The notes beneath the pieces are model-generated. The model was not told where the DNA came from. It made no database searches and saw only the letters and a list, made by a program, of their open reading frames with translations. A DNA stretch of 35,771 nt from Actinomycetota bacterium. Its GTDB lineage: Bacteria > Actinomycetota > Acidimicrobiia > Acidimicrobiales > Microtrichaceae. Within the stretch, counting starts at the first letter, position 1. Every line of letters starts with the position of its first letter. The DNA is taken from NCBI GenBank assembly GCA_009701845.1, contig WLJI01000008.1:1-35771 (forward strand), given 5' to 3'. Below, piece by piece: positions 13,889-20,594 of this stretch. The position numbers and the translations under genes were made by a program.

Positions 13889-15643
13889 ATGCCTCGTCGT
13901 CTAGAGATCGAACTAACAAGTGAACGCCCCGATGGAACCTGGACTTGGCGCGCTGCCGGCGCCAAACAGCCCAAGGGCGATTTACGCTCATCAATTCTTC
14001 CTGCAGGTTGCAAAGTCGGAGATGTCGTTCGCGCTGATGCCGAGTTCGAACTAGAAGGCATTGAGATTCTGAACGTGCTTCCTCCGAAGGCTGCTCGGAA
14101 AGAACCAGAGATGTTGACCGTCATTGGTACCCGACAGGATGAGCCGCTTGTCACGAGCACCCTGGTCGAGAAGTCGGGACGTTCTAGGGATGGAGATCGC
14201 GGAGGATCGCGCAGAGACCGCGATGACCGCGGACCACGCGGAGATCGCAAGCCACGCGGAGATCGTCCCGGCGGTGGACGAGACGGCGGCCGCCCCGGCG
14301 GTGGACGTGACGGCGCTGGAGCAGGCCGCCCACCCGGCGCTCGCGCAGACGGAGATCGATCACGAAGCGACCGCCCTCGCGGTCCGCGTCCAGAAGCAGC
14401 CCCAGAGCGGCCAAGGCCGAAGCGCTTGCGCCCGGGCCGCGCCCACCGCGCTGCTGTGCTCGACACGCTCCCGGTAGAACACCGTCCAATTGCGGAGCAA
14501 GTCATCCGAGGAGGGGTTCCAGCAGTTCGTGAGGCAATCGCAGAGCAAAATGCGCAGGCCAAGAAAGAGAACCGGCCGGAGATACCATCGGAACAACTGA
14601 TTGCCCTTGCAGAGGACTTGCTCCCTCAGCTTCGTGCTGCAGAGTGGCTCGATCGTGCCGAGGCCGCTTTGGCTGATCTTGAAGAACTCGACTTGCGTGA
14701 CCTTCGTTCGGTGATTGTTGCAGCAGATGGTGTTGCACGCGATGCAGAGGCTCTCGCTCTCAAGGAGCAGATCCAGGCCGGCCTGACACGAAGGATCGAG
14801 GAGGAGCAGGCGCTTTGGATTGCCGATATCACTTCTAATCTTGACGGTGGTCGCTTCGTTCGGGCGCTTCGTCTGAGTTCACGCCCGCCCAAAGCCGGCG
14901 CACCACTGCCAGTCGAACTCTCAAGTCGTTTGGTCACCGCTGTTTCGGAAGGACTGACCCCTACAGTCAATCAAGATCTGTGGGCTGCCGCATTGGACGC
15001 GTTGGCATTCTCACCGGTACGGAATCAGGTGACGCCAGCGGGACGGCCCGAAGAACCGACGCCTGCTCTGCTCGACGCCGTTCGACGTGTCGGAGACCGG
15101 CTGCCAAAGATTGTTGAACTCTTTGGCCTTGACCCCGCCGAAATTGCCGCTGCGGCAAAGAAGCGCGGACGGAACGGGCCTCGCGGCTCAAAGCCCGCAG
15201 GGTCAAAGCCCGGAGGGTCAAAATCTGGGTCGAATAAGTCTGGATCAGCAAAACCCGAGGTTACGAAAACCAACTCCACTTCGAGTGGAGAGCAAAGTCT
15301 TGATGCCACAAACAACGATAGGGAGAACAGTGCAATGAGTACTTCAGAGGAATCATCACCAGTAGCGACAGGCGAAGTCACTGTCGACGAGATTGTTATT
15401 GGCGAGGAAATCATCGTCGAAGAGACCATTTTGGTCGAGGAAGTCTTGGTCGAAAACAGCGATGGAGAAGTCGTCGTTGTTGAAGACATCATCGTTGTGG
15501 AAGACACCATCGTGATTGATGATGTGCTGCTCGTCGAGAGCATCGACGGAGTCATCGTGGACGTCGAGGAAATCCTCGTCGTTGAGGAGACAGTCACAGT
15601 AGATGAGGCGGTTATCGTCGAAGACCTCACCGTTGAGGACTAA
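13889..15643 (+). CDS. unrecognised three-part protein: small beta domain, RG/D-rich linker, helical domain, Val-acidic repeat tail
   Basis: 584 residues that I cannot assign to a family. Residues 1-65 look like a small beta-rich domain (LEIELTSERPDGTWTW, GDVVRADAEFELEGIEILNV), possibly OB-like. Residues ~96-185 are low complexity, rich in Arg, Gly, Asp and Pro, with repeated RGD/RDG/PGGGRDG units. Residues ~186-425 are mostly helical (LPVEHRPIAEQVIRGGVPAVREAI; HLRD-like and ERLPKIVEL-like turns). Residues ~426-480 form a basic Gly/Ser/Lys linker. Residues ~485-584 repeat a Val/Ile-plus-acid pattern (VEEILVVEETVTVDEAVIVED). The layout resembles RNA-associated or ribonucleoprotein-type proteins, which is inference. 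An internal ATG at residue 483 has its own ribosome binding site. The gene is 45 bases from the divergent epimerase. Confidence 0.8.
   Translation: MPRRLEIELTSERPDGTWTWRAAGAKQPKGDLRSSILPAGCKVGDVVRADAEFELEGIEILNVLPPKAARKEPEMLTVIGTRQDEPLVTSTLVEKSGRSRDGDRGGSRRDRDDRGPRGDRKPRGDRPGGGRDGGRPGGGRDGAGAGRPPGARADGDRSRSDRPRGPRPEAAPERPRPKRLRPGRAHRAAVLDTLPVEHRPIAEQVIRGGVPAVREAIAEQNAQAKKENRPEIPSEQLIALAEDLLPQLRAAEWLDRAEAALADLEELDLRDLRSVIVAADGVARDAEALALKEQIQAGLTRRIEEEQALWIADITSNLDGGRFVRALRLSSRPPKAGAPLPVELSSRLVTAVSEGLTPTVNQDLWAAALDALAFSPVRNQVTPAGRPEEPTPALLDAVRRVGDRLPKIVELFGLDPAEIAAAAKKRGRNGPRGSKPAGSKPGGSKSGSNKSGSAKPEVTKTNSTSSGEQSLDATNNDRENSAMSTSEESSPVATGEVTVDEIVIGEEIIVEETILVEEVLVENSDGEVVVVEDIIVVEDTIVIDDVLLVESIDGVIVDVEEILVVEETVTVDEAVIVEDLTVED
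15335..15643 (+). other. possible nested start giving a 102-residue acidic Val/Ile-rich protein
   Basis: An in-frame ATG at 15335 is preceded by GGGAG nine bases upstream and sits exactly at the junction between the Lys/Gly/Ser linker and the acidic tail. A separate product would start MSTSEESSPVATGE and contain only the Val/Ile-Glu-Asp repeats. It may instead be an ordinary internal Met. Initiation here is not shown by the sequence. Confidence 0.3.
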
Positions 15644-15729
15644 GGGCATTCGGTCACGACAGCGCTGAGGACGGTTGATAGAACCGGCGAGTGCGCGACG
15701 AGGGCTCCTGCTGCGCTAGATTCCGCGTC

Positions 15730-16506
15730 ATGACAGTTGACTATGAAAAAATTGGCAACATTGGAATCATCACCATTAATCGTCCCGAGGCGCGCAACGC
15801 AGTAAGTAGCGAAGTCGCTCAGGGTATCGAGTCAGCAATCGATCAGATCGAGGCTGACGACGAGGTTTGGGTGGGCATCCTGACTGGCGCAAAGACAGAG
15901 AAGGGATACATCTTCTGTGCGGGCGCGGACCTCAAGCAGATGGCGACTGATCCCGGCGGTATGTCAACTGCAAAAGGCGGATTTGGCGGTTTTGTGCAGC
16001 GTGAGCGGACCAAGCCGATTATTGCTGCAGTCGATGGTCCTGCTTTGGCCGGAGGAACCGAGTTGGTGCTCGCCGCAGACCTTGTCGTCGCATCAAAGAC
16101 CGCTGTGTTTGGGGTACCCGAGGTAAAGCGCAACCTTGTTGCCGCAGCAGGTGGACTCTTCCGGCTCCCCCGGAAGTTGCCACGAAACATTGCTATGGAA
16201 CTGGTACTGACCGGAAGGCTGGACTTTCCCGCTGAACGGGCATACGAGTTCGGCTGGGTCAATCGACTCTGCGAAGAGGGCGAAGCGCTTGAGACTGCAA
16301 AGACCCTTGCCGCCGAGATCACCGCGAATGCACCCTTGGCAGTCAGAGAGAGCCGCAAAATTGTTCTTGAAGCTACTGATCAGCCTGATGACGTTGGCTG
16401 GAAGTTGTCAGGAGATGGAATTGTGAAGATGTTTGGAACCGAGGACTTCGCAGAAGGTCTGAATGCATTCATCGAGAAGCGACCGCCAGAGTGGAAGGGC
16501 CGCTAG
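15730..16506 (+). CDS. enoyl-CoA hydratase/isomerase (crotonase) family protein
   Basis: A 258-residue crotonase-fold enzyme. Visible hallmarks are NRPEARNAVS near the N-terminus, the oxyanion-hole segment FCAGADLKQMA, the second oxyanion strand DGPALAGGTELVLAADLVVA, and GVPEVKRNLVAAAGGLFRLP, where catalytic Glu residues usually sit. It hydrates 2-enoyl-CoA or performs a related acyl-CoA isomerisation or cleavage; the C-terminal IEKRPPEWKG is typical of the actinobacterial members. The frame opens at 15691, but the ATG at 15730 fits family N-termini (MTVDYEKIG); neither start has a strong ribosome binding site. It is preceded by the 584-residue protein on the same strand. It could serve the same lipid pathway as the acyl-CoA dehydrogenases, though not as a neighbour. 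Confidence 0.92.
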   Translation: MTVDYEKIGNIGIITINRPEARNAVSSEVAQGIESAIDQIEADDEVWVGILTGAKTEKGYIFCAGADLKQMATDPGGMSTAKGGFGGFVQRERTKPIIAAVDGPALAGGTELVLAADLVVASKTAVFGVPEVKRNLVAAAGGLFRLPRKLPRNIAMELVLTGRLDFPAERAYEFGWVNRLCEEGEALETAKTLAAEITANAPLAVRESRKIVLEATDQPDDVGWKLSGDGIVKMFGTEDFAEGLNAFIEKRPPEWKGR

Positions 16507-16541
16507 CCCTCAGAGATTCAGCAGAGTCAAACTAGGTGTGT

Positions 16542-16571
16542 CCTGCGAGGCCCGGCGGGGGTCTCGGCAGG
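16542..16571. terminator. bidirectional hairpin between convergent genes
   Basis: CCTGC-GAGGCCC and GGGTCTC-G-GCAGG form a stem of about 12 bp with one G-T type mismatch and one bulge, around a 5-base loop. It lies in the 72-base gap between the convergent crotonase and NUDIX-like genes. No T-run is present, so termination efficiency is uncertain. Confidence 0.5.
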
Positions 16572-16578
16572 GCAGGAA

Positions 16579-16977
16579 CTAGACGAGAGTCTCGATGTAG
16601 CCATGATCGCTCAGGAACTCGGCTAAGCCATCGGCCAGGCCCAACTCTGCGGCATCCCACGAAGGTATCCAGCGGACCTCTGCGGATGGGGAACTGGGTT
16701 CTGTCTCGGACTCAAGAGTCACTGCGCGAAAGTACATAGTTACGCTGTGAGTGTCAGGAGCTACGGCCTCGACGGCTTCGGCCCAACCGATGAACGGCCC
16801 ACAAATCGCATCAACGAGACCGACTTGATCTGCCAATGCTCGAACCACAGCCTCTGCAAGAGTCTCGCCAATGCGAACCGAAGCCGCGGGCAGTTGCCAG
16901 TGCGTGCCAGTGCGTAGCATCAGATAATCATCGCCTCGAGGCACAAGGGCAGCGACACGCAGAGAGGGATGACTCAT
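16579..16977 (-). CDS. NUDIX-fold protein with degenerate catalytic box
   Basis: A 132-residue NUDIX-like domain (LRVAALVPRGDDYLMLRT, WQLPAASVRIGETLAEAVVRALADQVGLV). Aligned with the consensus G-x5-E-x7-R-E-U-x-E-E-x-G-U, the first Gly is Ala and the R-E-U-x-E-E core is R-A-L-A-D-Q. The metal-binding Glu residues are therefore missing or changed to Asp and Gln. Phosphohydrolase activity is doubtful, and a ligand-binding or regulatory role is more likely. Its ATG overlaps the GNAT stop as ATGA, so the pair is translationally coupled. The fold assignment is firm enough; the loss of activity is inferred from sequence. Confidence 0.78.
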   Translation of the reverse strand: MSHPSLRVAALVPRGDDYLMLRTGTHWQLPAASVRIGETLAEAVVRALADQVGLVDAICGPFIGWAEAVEAVAPDTHSVTMYFRAVTLESETEPSSPSAEVRWIPSWDAAELGLADGLAEFLSDHGYIETLV

Positions 16978-17519
16978 GTGCCCCGCAGATCCTGATGCAC
17001 CGTAATTGCCCTAGCAACGAGCCCAAAGGTTTCGAAGAAGTTCTTGGTTTCTCGGTCGCCTGGCATCGCTGTGGCGTCAATTCCTCCGCAGCCCCGCTCC
17101 TGCGCCCACTGAATGACGCACTTCATGAGCAGCTCGCCGACTCCTATCTCGCGGGCCTCTGACTCCACGAACATCTCTCTGATCTGACACAGCGCATAGC
17201 CGTCTGTGAGCTGCAAAATCTGAGCTGAAACATACCCAACCGCCACATCATCGATACAACCGAGCCAGACGAGGCGATCAGCGGTGAGATCCTGGGCGTC
17301 ATTGCTCTCTGGGGCTTCCAGATCGGCGAAGTCACTCAGCAGAGCCACTTCTCCGCCTCGCTGCTGCGAGATATGCACCCTCGCTAGGTGACGAAGGAAC
17401 CGAACACTGTCAGCGTCCACTGTCCCCGCAACTCGTGTAGACATCTTCGGCTCTGGATGAACCAAAGCTTGGTGATCTGGGAGTTCGGAGCTCTTTGAGT
17501 CACCCCCGGAACTATTCAC
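16974..17519 (-). CDS. GNAT-family N-acetyltransferase
   Basis: A 181-residue protein of the GNAT fold, which transfers an acetyl or other acyl group from CoA to an amine. Motif A is EAREIGVGELLMKCVIQWAQERG, with the R/Q-x-x-G-x-G/A acetyl-CoA loop as REIGVGE; NFFETFGLVARAITVHQDL near the end is the usual C-terminal region. The N-terminal ~35 residues are polar and poorly conserved in type. GTG at 17519 overlaps the preceding gene's TAG; an internal ATG (MSTRV, near 17444) is an alternative start. Overlaps on both sides place it in an operon with the upstream conserved hypothetical and the downstream NUDIX-like gene. Substrate unknown. Confidence 0.85.
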   Translation of the reverse strand: MNSSGGDSKSSELPDHQALVHPEPKMSTRVAGTVDADSVRFLRHLARVHISQQRGGEVALLSDFADLEAPESNDAQDLTADRLVWLGCIDDVAVGYVSAQILQLTDGYALCQIREMFVESEAREIGVGELLMKCVIQWAQERGCGGIDATAMPGDRETKNFFETFGLVARAITVHQDLRGT

Positions 17520-18075
17520 TCTCAGGAGCTTTGGAATCTAGAAGTTCCGTCACACGATTCATAATTGTCTGCCGCCGACGGTGTGCTTGCTCATAGGCAA
17601 GAATCGACTGAAGATCGCTCGTTGCCAACATTGCTAGGCGTGGCACCACCTGTGATGCTGCGAGGCTGTCGTAGTCGGGCACCCCAAGGTCTGCCTCGAG
17701 TATCTGCGTAGTTGGTGACGAGGCGCCTTCGTGGCCCTCAGGATCACTACTCCCCCGCTGCGCAACAACCCCACTGTCATCGTGAGAGTCATTTGATGAG
17801 TCCTCATTCAATACGTCAAGCACATCGAGTGGCTCAGGTCGTACCGCTCCGGCCGCTAAAAGAGCATCAGCGGTGACCTCATGTGTAGAGCGCGCAGTCA
17901 GATGGCAGGAGAGCGCCACAAGCAAAGAACTTGCTAGCTCAAACTGCCGGAGGCTTCGGCTGACCAAAAGCGGTACAGCAGAAATCAGCGACCCCACAGC
18001 TGCTTGAGCAGAGGGGTCTGTGGAAGCGGTCTTCAGATCGGAGTCTGGATCGTCCTGCTTCGTCTGCTCAAACAT
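17512..18075 (-). CDS. conserved actinobacterial hypothetical protein with C-terminal DYDSL...ASQVV motif
   Basis: 187 residues. The N-terminal half is low in recognisable motifs and acidic in its centre (EDSSNDSHDDSG). The C-terminal ~50 residues (DYDSLAASQVVPRLAMLATSD, then LQSILAYEQAHRRRQTIMNRV) match a short helical module seen at the C-terminus of many actinobacterial hypothetical proteins, sometimes those linked to lipid droplets or envelope proteins. Here the N-terminal region includes a moderately hydrophobic helix (SLISAVPLLVSRSLRQFELASSLLVAL) that might associate with membranes or lipid. Function is not known. It overlaps the GNAT gene by eight bases and starts 60 bases after the acidic zinc-ribbon gene. 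Confidence 0.72.
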   Translation of the reverse strand: MFEQTKQDDPDSDLKTASTDPSAQAAVGSLISAVPLLVSRSLRQFELASSLLVALSCHLTARSTHEVTADALLAAGAVRPEPLDVLDVLNEDSSNDSHDDSGVVAQRGSSDPEGHEGASSPTTQILEADLGVPDYDSLAASQVVPRLAMLATSDLQSILAYEQAHRRRQTIMNRVTELLDSKAPESE

Positions 18076-18135
18076 AGCTACAAGGATGCCCTGATTTGCG
18101 CTGACCTAAAAGTCAGACCTGCCTGCATACTGAGT

Positions 18136-18687
18136 TTACTTTTTTGCAGCCTTCTTCAGCCGCTTCTGAACCGTTGCAATAGAAGGACAAGGAGAGTATC
18201 CCTCGGGGCACACCAGATTGTCCTTCGGTCCGAACTGCCGAGGATGAACAATCATGAAACAAGTTCCGCAGGTGAACTCTTCAGCAGACTTCGCGGCAAC
18301 CCGCTCACTCCCGTCAGCATCGGAAGAAGCATCAGCAATCTCTTCTTCATCCTCGTCATCATCAGGGGTTGCTGCGATGCGATCCTTCAGGATTGCATCG
18401 AGGTCTGCTTCAACGTCATCGGGATCTACGTCCTCGTCCTCATCGTCGTTGACATCGGAGGGTCGCTTACGTCGAGCGGCAGGAGCATCCTCCTCTTCCT
18501 CCTCGACAACAACCTCTGCAGAGATGTCATCCACGATGACATCTCCTGTGACGAGATCGTCAAGTTCGCCATCATCGTCTTCGTCGAGTTCGTCGACCTC
18601 TAGGTCATCTTCCTCAAGTTCTTCTTCCTCGAGGGCTTCGGCATCTTCGCCGTCAATGTCATCTTCCAAGATTTCTCTTCCGTTCAC
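18136..18687 (-). CDS. acidic DUF4193-like protein with C-terminal zinc ribbon
   Basis: A 183-residue protein whose first ~130 residues are extremely rich in Asp and Glu (for example EEEELEEDDLEVDELDEDDD). The C-terminal ~50 residues form a probable zinc ribbon: FTCGTCFMIVHPRQFG, then LVCPEGYSPC. It resembles actinobacterial DUF4193 proteins, which share the DAILKDRI-like and EEFTC-x2-C elements. The second Cys pair is unusually spaced (C-x6-C). A basic KRLKKAAKK tail ends the protein. The start is uncertain: GTG at 18687 lacks a good ribosome binding site, while an in-frame TTG at 18669 has GGAAGAG upstream. The upstream gap to 18838 holds no clear promoter. It precedes the 187-residue gene on the same strand. 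Confidence 0.75.
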   Translation of the reverse strand: MNGREILEDDIDGEDAEALEEEELEEDDLEVDELDEDDDGELDDLVTGDVIVDDISAEVVVEEEEEDAPAARRKRPSDVNDDEDEDVDPDDVEADLDAILKDRIAATPDDDEDEEEIADASSDADGSERVAAKSAEEFTCGTCFMIVHPRQFGPKDNLVCPEGYSPCPSIATVQKRLKKAAKK

Positions 18688-18838
18688 GTAGACATGCCAG
18701 AATTCGGCTGAAGTCGGGCCGCATCCTAGACACTCAATCAGGCTCCCGTGTCACATTCACTCCAAAAAAGGACTTAGGACCTTATTACTAGGGGTTTTAC
18801 GAAGGTTGGGCGGCTTCAGATCGACCCCAACATGGTTG

Positions 18839-20464
18839 TTAACTCGCTGACGAGCGACGTGACTCTGCCTGTCGCTCGGCCTGCAGCCGTTCGAGCTCAG
18901 GCTCGCCCGAATGATCAACAAACAGCATCATCTCTGCGATCGTTCGATGACCGGCCTGCTCCGCGATCAGACGATGCATCTCTTGTCCTACAGATCTATA
19001 GCTGGGGTGGCCTTGGATTGAGGTCCGCAGCTCAATCAGATGCATTGCTTCGCGTGCGTTGAACTGCATCGCGTATCGAATTCGATATGCCAACGAGACG
19101 GCATACCCTGCCCGCTCGGGGAATCGCTCCGAGAGGTCAGTCCAGAGATCCTTGGAAATGCCCATTGCCTCGTCGAACTGAGCCGTAAGTCCTGCATCAT
19201 CAATGGAGACTGGACGGGTGTACCCGTGGCGCGGGGTGAGTTCTTGCCACTCCACGGTCATGAGTCGATGACGCTGCAGATCACGAAAAGCCCCGTAGTC
19301 AGAGACCACATCGAAGCGATAATCAGTTCTCTCCAAGGCCCTACCTGGTTTGTGACGCCGATTGGTTCGCTCGCCCACGTAGGCACGGGCCACTGCCAGA
19401 CGATCCTCAACTGACATCAAACGAACACGATCAAGGATCTGCGCCTCTGGGATGCTGGTATGCGGGTACAGCATTGCGGCGATGACCTTCACCTCTCCTT
19501 CGGGGTCCCAATCGAGCAGGGTGACCGTTGGAGCGGCAAGGCCTGAGGACTCGTCGCCAGGCAACATCTCATATGCCACGGTCTCCATAGCCTCACGGTT
19601 GGTGGTCATGTAGTTCGACCAGGCACCGCCTCTATCGGGCAGATCAACGCGACGCAAGAAACTGGGGATCACCTTGCGCAACTCGGTCAACATGAGGTCC
19701 GAGTACTGGCGAGCCTCTGGTAACGGGTGCGAACGCATGCGCAACAGCAGGGCTTCGAAACCCTGACCTGAGCCATAGATACCAACATTAGAGAGCGAAG
19801 CAGCGGGCAGTATCCCGCGAGTTGCATCAAAGGCCTTCGCTCTAATGGCTTGGCGATACACAAAGTCCGAGTCCTGCTCGCTCTTCGGGTAACGCTCCCG
19901 GAAGTGATCTTGAATAGACCGCGCCAGCTCGCCATAGGTATCGAATAAGCGATCCATGTCGCCGACGTACCTAGCGCCCATTGAGGAGCCCAAGAGCTCT
20001 GGGTCGCGGTGATAACGAAAACGTCCACCGAGTCGCTCGTCATAGGGGATATAGCGTGTCGATTGTTCTAGGTAGGACATCAGGCGGCCCCACTCAAGAA
20101 TCTTGGTTAACAAGTTTGAGGCCTGCTCACAGGCAAGATGCACTCCACCGAGCTGAGCCACACTGTCATCGCCATACTCAAAGAAGATCCGGTCGTACAG
20201 TGCCTCGGCGCGGTCCAATCCAATGGTGGCATCCACAGATTCATCACCGGTTGTATCGAGTTCACCGACAAACTCGTCAACAAATAACCTTCTGAGCGAC
20301 TTCGCCGATCTGGAATAGCGCGCAAAGAGTGCGCCCTTCACCACCTCGGGAAGATTGACTAAAGCAAAAACTGGGCCGTCGAGATTTGAGAAGTACCTTC
20401 GGAGGACAACCTGCTCCTCTTCGGTGAACTGCTCAGCGACGTACGTTGGTACGAGGGAACTCAC
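18839..20464 (-). CDS. tandem ThyX-like (flavin-dependent thymidylate synthase fold) protein
   Basis: 541 residues containing two ThyX-like halves. In the first, GDDSVAQLGGVHLACEQASNL and WGRLMSYLEQSTRYIPYDE (residues 125-143) match the ThyX helix and signature S-x-x-EQSxRY, but the leading RHR is WGR. RAKAFDATRGILPAASLSN (208-226) follows as in ThyX. In the second, RHRLMTVEWQELTPRHGY (398-415) keeps RHR but has WQELTPR for NExSxR, followed by NAREAMHLIELR (469-480). Each half thus keeps part of the canonical site. Single-domain ThyX is ~250 residues and tetrameric; a fused pair may build a site between halves or have another nucleotide or flavin reaction. The GTG start lies within a palindrome. 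Upstream lies the M20 gene. Confidence 0.85.
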   Translation of the reverse strand: MSSLVPTYVAEQFTEEEQVVLRRYFSNLDGPVFALVNLPEVVKGALFARYSRSAKSLRRLFVDEFVGELDTTGDESVDATIGLDRAEALYDRIFFEYGDDSVAQLGGVHLACEQASNLLTKILEWGRLMSYLEQSTRYIPYDERLGGRFRYHRDPELLGSSMGARYVGDMDRLFDTYGELARSIQDHFRERYPKSEQDSDFVYRQAIRAKAFDATRGILPAASLSNVGIYGSGQGFEALLLRMRSHPLPEARQYSDLMLTELRKVIPSFLRRVDLPDRGGAWSNYMTTNREAMETVAYEMLPGDESSGLAAPTVTLLDWDPEGEVKVIAAMLYPHTSIPEAQILDRVRLMSVEDRLAVARAYVGERTNRRHKPGRALERTDYRFDVVSDYGAFRDLQRHRLMTVEWQELTPRHGYTRPVSIDDAGLTAQFDEAMGISKDLWTDLSERFPERAGYAVSLAYRIRYAMQFNAREAMHLIELRTSIQGHPSYRSVGQEMHRLIAEQAGHRTIAEMMLFVDHSGEPELERLQAERQAESRRSSAS

Positions 20465-20479
20465 CTATTCACAATAGGT
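20463..20479 (-). promoter_or_regulatory. palindrome overlapping the ThyX-like start codon
   Basis: ACCTATT, CAC, AATAGGT form a perfect 7-bp inverted repeat that includes two bases of the GTG start codon (20462-20464). It could be a repressor site or a hairpin that hides the initiation region. No Shine-Dalgarno sequence is visible before the GTG, so the element may control translation. Confidence 0.4.
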
Positions 20480-20594
20480 CTCTTGAGCGACCCCCTAGGC
20501 GATATCCGGCCGAGAAGAGGAAAATCAGCCGAGATTTCTTAGCTCAAGGGCCACTTCAGCAGCTTTGGAAGCGGGGTTTTCAATCCGTATGCAT

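Noticed and set aside
13840-14562. A 240-codon minus-strand frame opposite the Arg/Gly-rich linker of the 584-residue protein
   Set aside because: Its Pro/Arg/Ser-rich sequence is the mirror of the RG/D-coding repeat and has no recognisable domain.
15025-15630. A 201-codon minus-strand frame made of Ser/Thr-rich repeats
   Set aside because: It is the antisense reading of the Val/Glu/Asp repeat tail; the repetitive composition follows directly from the coding strand.
18004-18603. Plus-strand frame of 199 codons with Val/Ile-rich hydrophobic sequence
   Set aside because: It is antisense to the Asp/Glu-rich zinc-ribbon gene, whose codons read as hydrophobic residues on the other strand.
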